NCBI GenBank assembly: GCA_003490025.1
Contig: DNJC01000003.1
Coordinates: forward strand, 4,473 to 9,965
From: Geobacter sp.
GTDB lineage: Bacteria; Desulfobacterota; Desulfuromonadia; Geobacterales; Geobacteraceae
Length of the DNA: 5,493 bases
Reading direction: 5' to 3'
Of the stretch, positions 1 through 4,282 are shown piece by piece. The position numbers and the translations under genes were made by a program. A model generated the notes under the pieces. The model was not told the origin of the DNA and made no database searches. It worked only from the letters and a program-made list of their open reading frames with translations. Each line of letters starts with the position of its first letter. The stretch's first letter is position 1.

Positions 1-36
1 AAGGGCAAGGGCAAGGGCTATAGCTGTGGCGCATAA
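1..36 (+). CDS. 3' end of an upstream gene, product unknown (Lys-Gly repeat tail)
   Basis: Frame 1 is open from the left edge and reads Lys-Gly three times, then YSCGA and a TAA stop at 34-36. The Lys-Gly run comes from three tandem copies of the hexamer AAGGGC at 1-18. The stop lies 20 bases before the ATG of the next gene, with that gene's Shine-Dalgarno site in between, as expected for a gene ahead of it in the same operon. Only 11 codons are visible, so no family can be named. It could also be non-coding sequence that happens to be open. The short spacing to the next gene and the in-frame stop are the only support. Confidence 0.4.
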   Translation, partial: KGKGKGYSCGA

Positions 37-56
37 AAAGGGAGGTGTATCTCGTC

Positions 57-248
57 ATGCCCTTGATTCAGGTTGTACTGGTTCTCATCGTGGTAGGTGT
101 TCTGCTTTGGCTCGTCAACACTTACATCCCTATGGCAGGATCGATCAAGTCGATCCTCAACGCGGTCGTGGTCATCGTAGTGGTTTTGTGGCTCCTGAAC
201 GTATTCGGGTTCATGGATAACCTTACGAGACTTCGGGTTGGCAAGTAG
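57..248 (+). CDS. Thivi_2564-type small membrane protein, two transmembrane helices
   Basis: The protein has 63 residues and is almost wholly hydrophobic. The first predicted transmembrane helix spans about residues 3-20. A short polar turn (NTYIPMAGSIKS, 21-32) follows, then a second helix at about 33-50 and a basic tail ending RLRVGK. The length, the turn and the LWL motif in both helices match my recollection of the uncharacterised Thivi_2564 family of inner-membrane proteins. Its biochemical function is unknown. The ATG at 57 is chosen because GGGAGG (40-45) lies 11 bases upstream of it. A GTG at 45 in the same frame overlaps that Shine-Dalgarno site and could not use it. It is followed after 62 bases by another tiny membrane protein gene, so the two are probably co-transcribed. 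Confidence 0.82.
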   Translation: MPLIQVVLVLIVVGVLLWLVNTYIPMAGSIKSILNAVVVIVVVLWLLNVFGFMDNLTRLRVGK

Positions 249-262
249 AGAACAATAAAACA

Positions 263-296
263 GGAGCTGATGGATAAAGGTCTCGATATTAGCTCC
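263..296 (+). promoter_or_regulatory. Predicted RNA hairpin 1 in front of the lmo0937-type gene
   Basis: GGAGCTGAT (263-271) pairs with ATTAGCTCC (288-296) over nine positions, one of them a G-T wobble. The loop is 16 bases (272-287, GGATAAAGGTCTCGAT). The stem ends two bases before the Shine-Dalgarno site AAGGAGG (299-305) of the next gene. There is no T run after it, so it is not an intrinsic terminator. The core of its loop is repeated exactly in the loop of a second hairpin in front of the next gene downstream. It may be a translational control element or a processing site; the function is inferred only from position and repetition. Confidence 0.5.
276..286 (+). repeat. 11-base direct repeat, copy 1 (AAAGGTCTCGA)
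   Basis: This copy lies within the loop of hairpin 1. An identical copy lies at 475-485 in the loop of hairpin 2, 199 bases downstream. Both copies are intergenic, and each is preceded by GGA, separated in this copy by one extra T. Confidence 0.75.
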
Positions 297-310
297 GCAA
301 GGAGGAAGAA

Positions 311-460
311 ATGCTCTGGACGATCGTCGTTATCTTGCTGGTTCTCTGGCTGCTTGGGCTGGTCAGCAGTTATACCCTCGGCGGCTTCATCCACCTGCTG
401 CTGGTGGTTGCCGTAGTTATCGTTATAATCAACCTCATACAGGGGAGACGGGCGTTGTGA
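311..460 (+). CDS. lmo0937-type small membrane protein
   Basis: The protein has 49 residues. It begins MLWTIVVILLVLWLLGL, a first transmembrane helix at about 2-18. A turn SSYTLGGF follows, then a second helix at about 26-43 and the basic end QGRRAL. The MLWTI start, the YTLGG turn and the QGRR end are hallmarks of the lmo0937 family (which I recall as DUF5670), small inner-membrane proteins found in many bacteria and without a known activity. The start is firm: AAGGAGG (299-305) is followed by a 5-base spacer and ATG. It sits between another small membrane protein gene and a secreted Met-rich protein gene, all on the same strand. Membership of a membrane-stress module is plausible but inferred. 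Confidence 0.85.
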   Translation: MLWTIVVILLVLWLLGLVSSYTLGGFIHLLLVVAVVIVIINLIQGRRAL

Positions 461-466
461 CAGTTT

Positions 467-492
467 TACAGCGGAAAGGTCTCGAAGCTGTA
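467..492 (+). promoter_or_regulatory. Predicted RNA hairpin 2 in front of the Met-rich protein gene
   Basis: TACAGC (467-472) pairs perfectly with GCTGTA (487-492) around a 14-base loop (473-486, GGAAAGGTCTCGAA). A possible outer stem joins GTTT (463-466) to AAAC (498-501) with five unpaired bases on the right. The outer stem would end four bases before the Shine-Dalgarno site AAGGAG (506-511). The loop is nearly the same as that of hairpin 1 although the stem sequence is different. There is no terminator-like T run. Confidence 0.5.
475..485 (+). repeat. 11-base direct repeat, copy 2 (AAAGGTCTCGA)
   Basis: Identical to 276-286. It lies in the loop of hairpin 2, in the gap between the lmo0937-type gene and the Met-rich protein gene. 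Confidence 0.75.
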
Positions 493-517
493 CTCTGAAA
501 CAGGGAAGGAGTCGCAA

Positions 518-1342
518 GTGAGCCAGATAATCACAGCTATAGCAATTCTTGCCGTCACCGTAATGCCTGCCTTTGCCGCGGACCTGACCACGCAGCCAAA
601 CCCCCAGCACCTCATCATGATGGCCTACCACAGAAACGTGGCCAATTTCGGTCACACGCTGTACCAGGCAGCGGAGCAGGGTAGCACCGTGCCGACACAG
701 GTGGCACGGGTGGCCGTTGCCGAGATGCGACGCAGCACGGAGGAGATGGAAAAGCACCGTGCCATGGCAATGAAGGATATGCAGGTTACCCCCCGGATGC
801 AGAAGATGATGGACCAGCACCTGGTGCAGTTGAAGACCCACCTGAGGGAGCTTGACGAGCTGGCGAAGAAAGAGCGGATCGACTCGGCGGAGGTCATGAA
901 ACAGCTGCAGTCGATATTCGAGGGGTGCGAGGGCGCCGGTTGCGGCATGATGCCAGGCGGGCCGAAGCCCGGAGCCCCTTTGAGCGGGCGGCGCCGGGGT
1001 CGCGCTGGGGGCGGCTGCGGCTGTTTTCAGGCGATGCCGGAGCGGGACATGATGATGGACGAGATGATGCACAAAATGAAAAGCGAGGACGCGGAACTGG
1101 AGGGACTGGTGCAGGAGATGCAGGCGGCTCCCATGGACCGCAAGCTCGACCTGGTCTCCGAAGTGGTGGCCCGGATGGTCAGGCAGCGGGCCGCCATGAG
1201 GGAGGAAATGGAAAGGATGCAAAGGCATATGAAGCGGCTCCCGCCGTTGGAGCCCGGCATGATGCAGGGCACGGACGACGGGGACGAGGATGAGGATGAT
1301 ATGGACATGGAAATGGATATGCATGACGGTCATCCCCGATAG
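518..1342 (+). CDS. Secreted Met-rich helical protein with acidic Met/His tail, function unknown
   Basis: The protein has 274 residues and belongs to no family I can name. It starts with a 20-residue signal peptide: a hydrophobic stretch IITAIAILAVTVMPAFA with likely signal peptidase I cleavage AFA|AD, which places it in the periplasm. About 35 residues (13%) are Met. Two charged helical blocks, roughly residues 65-130 and 175-240, carry repeated MM, MxxM and MxxxM patterns and may be diverged copies of one unit. A Gly/Arg-rich linker between and around them holds all four cysteines (C137, C142, C167, C169). The last 22 residues are almost only Asp, Glu, Met and His. Met, His and acidic residues in a periplasmic protein suggest soft-metal (copper or silver) binding or oxidant buffering, but this is inference. 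The GTG start has AAGGAG (506-511) six bases upstream, and the signal peptide begins directly at it. It is the last gene before a terminator. Confidence 0.8.
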   Translation: MSQIITAIAILAVTVMPAFAADLTTQPNPQHLIMMAYHRNVANFGHTLYQAAEQGSTVPTQVARVAVAEMRRSTEEMEKHRAMAMKDMQVTPRMQKMMDQHLVQLKTHLRELDELAKKERIDSAEVMKQLQSIFEGCEGAGCGMMPGGPKPGAPLSGRRRGRAGGGCGCFQAMPERDMMMDEMMHKMKSEDAELEGLVQEMQAAPMDRKLDLVSEVVARMVRQRAAMREEMERMQRHMKRLPPLEPGMMQGTDDGDEDEDDMDMEMDMHDGHPR

Positions 1343-1373
1343 GCGGTAAAACGCTTCTGCCAATCGGCAAAGG

Positions 1374-1422
1374 AAAAGGCTGGTTGGACGGCGATGATGA
1401 TGCCGGCCAACCAGCCTTTTTT
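1374..1422. terminator. Bidirectional intrinsic terminator between convergent genes
   Basis: AAAAGGCTGGTTGG (1374-1387) pairs perfectly with CCAACCAGCCTTTT (1407-1420). After one A-G mismatch, CGGC (1389-1392) pairs with GCCG (1402-1405), leaving a 9-base loop GATGATGAT. The + strand ends in six T (1417-1422), and the four A on the left give a T run to transcripts on the - strand. It lies 31 bases after the stop of the Met-rich gene and 25 bases after the stop of the convergent c-di-GMP gene, so it can end both. Confidence 0.92.
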
Positions 1423-1447
1423 ATGCGGTTTTCTCTCTTCTTGGCGC

Positions 1448-4018
1448 TCAGTGCTTTTGCACCCTGCCGCGCGGGTTGTGCAGGAAGTTGGCATTTTGCT
1501 TCAGGAGGGCCGTCATGGCCTGCGCCGAGACCGGGCGGCTGAAATAGTACCCCTGCGCCTCCTCGCTCCCCTCTGCCTGCAGCCAGGCGAGCTGCGAGGC
1601 GTTCTCGACTCCTTCCGCGATCACCTTCAGCTGCATGCTCCTCCCGATGCTCAAGACGGCGCGGACCACGGCGGCGTTGTCGTTGTCGCGAGCTATGTTG
1701 TGTATGAACGACTGGTCGATCTTCAGCTTGTCGACCGGAAGCTTCTTCAGGTAGCTGAGGCTTGAGTAGCCGATGCCGAAATCGTCGATGGAGAGCTGCA
1801 GCCCCAGCGCCTTCATGGCGGCCATGCTCCCGAGTACCCGCTGCGGATCGCTCATGATGGTGGCTTCGGTCAACTCCAGCTCCAGAGATTCCGGGGGGAT
1901 GCCGGTCTCCAGCAGCGACGCCTCGATGGTCTCCTCGAAATCCCGGTGCTGGAAGAAACTGGCGGAGAGGTTCACCGCGGCGGAAACGGAAGGGATTCCC
2001 TGCTGCTGCCACTGCTGGATCTGCCGGCAGACGGTGGGGATGATCCACTTGCTCATGGGGGTGAGCAGGCCGCTCTCCTCGGCGATGTGAATGAAGCTCT
2101 CCGGGTATATCAGACCCCTGACGGGGTGCTGCCAGCGTATCAGCGCCTCCATTCCGCTGAACCTCCCGGTTGCCAGGTCCACTTTGGGCTGGTAGTACAT
2201 GACGAACTCGTTGTGCTCCAGGGCGTGCCGCAGCTCGGTCTCGACGGCGAACCGCTCGTGCCTCATCTCGTTCAACCTGCGGGTGAAGAACTGGAAGTTG
2301 TTCCCCCCCGATTTCTTGGCGTGGTACATGGCGATGTCGGCGTGCTTCAAGAGCGTCAGGTAGTCTCTCCCGTCGTCGGGGTAGATGCTGATGCCGATGC
2401 TCGGGCTGACGGTGACGTTGGTACCGTGGACGGAAAAACCGGCAGTGATGACCTTCTCCGCGACCACGGTGGTCTCGGCCACTCCGCAATCCCAAAGGAC
2501 CACGACGAACTCGTCACCGCCAAGCCGCGACACCACGTCGCAGGAACGCGTGCAGTCGCTGAGCCGCCTGGCGACGGATTGCAGCAGCCGGTCCCCGACG
2601 TCGTGACCCATGGAGTCGTTGATCTGCTTGAACCCGTCGATGTCGAGGAAGAGCAGCGCCACGCTCCTTCTGGTCTTCTGCGCGGCAGCTATCACCTGTT
2701 CGATCCTGGCGTACAGGGTGCTGCGGTTGGCCAGTTTGGTGAGGGGGTCGTGGTGGGCCAGGAAGAAGATGTTCTCTTCTGCCTGCTTGATGTCCGTTAT
2801 GTCCAGGATGAAGCCGTCCAGCCGCGAGATGCTGTCGCGTTGGTCGTTTTTGACCCTCTGCACGGCGCAGTTGTTCAGGATCCACCTGATCGAGCCGTCC
2901 CTGTGGACGATCCGGTGCCGTATCGGCTCGTGGTCCCGGCCGGTGAAGATGCTGTTCAGGAAGTCGACCACCAGGTTGCGGTCCTCCTCGTGGATCATGG
3001 TGAACCACAAAAGCGGGTCGCGGTAGTAGTCCTCGGGGTTATAGCCGGTGATTTCCTTGCACTTGGGGCTGTGGTAGATCGATTTGATCTCTCCGTCCTC
3101 GAAGCGGACGCTGTAGACGTACTCGTTGATGTTGCTGACGATGGTCCGGCACTGCTCTTCGCTTTTGAGCAGTGCCTCCTCGGCGCGTTTCCTGACCGTT
3201 ATGTCCCGTACGTTGTACTGCAGCACCTTGGCTTCCTCGGCGACGTAGCTCGTGCTTACCACCTCGACCGCGACCTGGCGCTGATCCTTGGTGACAAGCT
3301 GCAGGTCGTCGTCATGGTAGTAATCCCTGTGCTGCTGTGCCTCGAACTCCACGCTGTTCCCCGCTATCCCCGCGAAGGGGGGAATCTCCCAGAGCTTCCT
3401 GCCCAGGACCTCCTCACGCGCGTAGCCGATCATCCCGAACAGGAACGGGTTGGCCTCGGTGATCTCCCCGCTGTCGGCGTCGACGATCATGATCCCGTCC
3501 TTGGCGGTCTCGAAAAGACGGCGGTAGCGGGCCTCGGAGGCCTGGAGCGCATCCTCGGAGCGCTTTCGTTCCGTTATGTCCAGGACGGCGAGCCGGTACT
3601 CCGGCCCCTCCCCGCAGGCGAGGGCTTCTATCCGGGCGAAAATGGGGTTGCGGGAATCGACGGTCAAGGCGACTTCGCAGGCCGCCCTGCGTGCGGGGTC
3701 TGACATGGCGTGGAAAAGAGCGGCGAGGGCTGGAAGCGACGACCCGGCCACCAGCTTCTTGAAGGGGAGGCCGAGCAGTTCGAAGCGCTCCTTCCCCAGC
3801 ATCCGTGCGCCGGTCATGTTGACGCCGCGGATCATCTTGTCGGAGTCGAGCGTGAAGTGGCCGACCGGGGCGAATTCGTAGAGATCGGTATAGAGTTGCA
3901 GCTCCGCAGCAACTTGGTCAGGAGAGAATGGGGTGGGGCTGGCGTACGCCTGCTGTGCTTTCTGCTTTTCTAGTGAGTCATTATGCGGGCCTTTTGGCTC
4001 TGCCGCTGAACCGCTCAT
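1448..4018 (-). CDS. PAS-PAS-PAS-GGDEF-EAL bifunctional c-di-GMP signalling protein
   Basis: This 856-residue sensor could both make cyclic di-GMP from GTP (GGDEF) and break it down to pGpG (EAL). There is no signal peptide or membrane segment, so it should be cytoplasmic. Three PAS domains with PAC ends (LDITERKR, DITVRKR, LDITDIKQ) span about residues 44-150, 161-283 and 286-413; ligands are not evident. The GGDEF domain (about 417-580) starts with DPLTKLANR, has DIDGFKQIND at 459-468, an inhibitory RxxD site at 491-494 and an intact GGDEF at 500-504. The EAL domain (about 589-841) has every expected metal and catalytic residue: E624 (EALIR), N683, E715, D745, D746, K766, E802 and Q822, spaced as I recall for RocR, plus loop-6 E718. 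The ATG at 4018 has GGAGG (4028-4024) five bases upstream. A TTG seven codons earlier overlaps no such site. It ends at a shared terminator and is transcribed away from the flavoprotein gene. Confidence 0.95.
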   Translation of the reverse strand: MSGSAAEPKGPHNDSLEKQKAQQAYASPTPFSPDQVAAELQLYTDLYEFAPVGHFTLDSDKMIRGVNMTGARMLGKERFELLGLPFKKLVAGSSLPALAALFHAMSDPARRAACEVALTVDSRNPIFARIEALACGEGPEYRLAVLDITERKRSEDALQASEARYRRLFETAKDGIMIVDADSGEITEANPFLFGMIGYAREEVLGRKLWEIPPFAGIAGNSVEFEAQQHRDYYHDDDLQLVTKDQRQVAVEVVSTSYVAEEAKVLQYNVRDITVRKRAEEALLKSEEQCRTIVSNINEYVYSVRFEDGEIKSIYHSPKCKEITGYNPEDYYRDPLLWFTMIHEEDRNLVVDFLNSIFTGRDHEPIRHRIVHRDGSIRWILNNCAVQRVKNDQRDSISRLDGFILDITDIKQAEENIFFLAHHDPLTKLANRSTLYARIEQVIAAAQKTRRSVALLFLDIDGFKQINDSMGHDVGDRLLQSVARRLSDCTRSCDVVSRLGGDEFVVVLWDCGVAETTVVAEKVITAGFSVHGTNVTVSPSIGISIYPDDGRDYLTLLKHADIAMYHAKKSGGNNFQFFTRRLNEMRHERFAVETELRHALEHNEFVMYYQPKVDLATGRFSGMEALIRWQHPVRGLIYPESFIHIAEESGLLTPMSKWIIPTVCRQIQQWQQQGIPSVSAAVNLSASFFQHRDFEETIEASLLETGIPPESLELELTEATIMSDPQRVLGSMAAMKALGLQLSIDDFGIGYSSLSYLKKLPVDKLKIDQSFIHNIARDNDNAAVVRAVLSIGRSMQLKVIAEGVENASQLAWLQAEGSEEAQGYYFSRPVSAQAMTALLKQNANFLHNPRGRVQKH

Positions 4019-4070
4019 GCGTTCCTCCGTGCCTTGCAACTTGCTGAAGCGCCAGCCTGCCTCGCTTCAT
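3981..4070 (-). CDS. Possible 29-codon leader ORF overlapping the c-di-GMP gene start
   Basis: An ATG at 4070-4068 follows AAGGAGG (4080-4074) after only three bases. It opens a frame of 29 codons (MKRGRLALQQVARHGGTHER and nine more residues) that stops with TAA at 3983-3981. It overlaps the first 38 bases of the c-di-GMP gene in another frame. Translation of it would run across that gene's ribosome binding site, so it could couple or limit translation. The spacing is short, the peptide resembles nothing I know, and the purine-rich site may be chance, so this is a weak call. Confidence 0.2.
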   Translation of the reverse strand: MKRGRLALQQVARHGGTHERFSGRAKRPA

Positions 4071-4129
4071 GTCCCTCCTTCATTCTCAGTTGATCAGTTG
4101 CCGTTAGTACGGGCATGACATAGCATTTC

Positions 4130-4144
4130 ATCCGAACTTCGGAT
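4130..4144. promoter_or_regulatory. 15-base palindrome, candidate operator
   Basis: ATCCGAA (4130-4136), a central C, and TTCGGAT (4138-4144) form a perfect inverted repeat. ATTTC (4125-4129) and GAAAT (4148-4152) flank it and extend the symmetry, with three extra bases on the right. It lies in the divergent region between the c-di-GMP gene and the flavoprotein gene, where a regulator could control one or both. No regulator gene is in the window to name the binding protein. Confidence 0.4.
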
Positions 4145-4176
4145 ACGGAAATGATAAAGTAATTGCTGCAAAACTG

Positions 4177-4184
4177 CATCCGAA
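4177..4184 (+). repeat. Second copy of the palindrome half-site (CATCCGAA)
   Basis: CATCCGAA here repeats 4129-4136 exactly, 48 bases downstream. The opposite half is not conserved, so if it is an operator it is a half-site only. A smaller palindrome, GGAAA-C-TTTCC, follows at 4200-4210. Both lie in the AT-richer part of the intergenic region where promoters would be expected. I could not make out a convincing -35/-10 pair on either strand. Confidence 0.3.
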
Positions 4185-4282
4185 TTATCGAAGAGCAGCG
4201 GAAACTTTCCCCTATACAAATTGTTCAAGTTTAGCCGCAGTTATGGTAAAACCATGCGGCGCACCATTCAAGGATTGCCACC

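Noticed and set aside
45..56. GTG at 45 as the start of the first small membrane protein
   Set aside because: The Shine-Dalgarno site GGAGG (41-45) overlaps this codon, so it fits the ATG at 57 instead, where the family-like MPLI start also lies.
270..416. Small + strand frame from ATG at 270 (starting MDKGLDISSARRKK) with AGGAG just upstream
   Set aside because: After the intergenic part it reads the lmo0937-type gene in another frame, giving a Ser/Cys/Trp-rich product. It also lies inside the predicted hairpin.
249..517. c-di-GMP (GEMM) riboswitch in the leader regions, given the nearby c-di-GMP gene
   Set aside because: The leaders lack the conserved GEMM blocks such as CACGCACAGGGCAAACC, and the hairpins are too small for that two-helix fold.
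122..1363. Long - strand open frame (413 codons) antisense to the small membrane genes and the Met-rich gene
   Set aside because: The product is a His/Leu/Arg-rich string with no domain. It runs through the terminator region and two hairpins and is opposite three genes with good starts. It is a frame shadow of Met-rich, GC-rich coding sequence.
1179..2495. Open frame of 438 codons on the - strand
   Set aside because: It overlaps the EAL domain in another frame and crosses the terminator into the Met-rich gene. The product is Arg/Gly/His-rich and has no motif.
1946..3703. Open frame of 585 codons on the + strand
   Set aside because: It is antisense to the PAS-GGDEF-EAL gene, whose motifs are complete. 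The product is Val/Asp/Leu-rich without recognisable motifs, typical of a reverse frame in GC-rich DNA.
4019..4039. TTG at 4039 as the start of the c-di-GMP gene
   Set aside because: The seven extra codons include the GGAGG that serves the ATG at 4018, and no ribosome binding site is placed for the TTG.
4200..4252. Sigma-70 promoter for the oxidoreductase (TATACA at 4213, or TTGTTC at 4221 with TATGGT at 4242)
   Set aside because: The first has no fitting -35 at 16-18 bases and the second has only a 15-base spacer, so neither is good enough to annotate.
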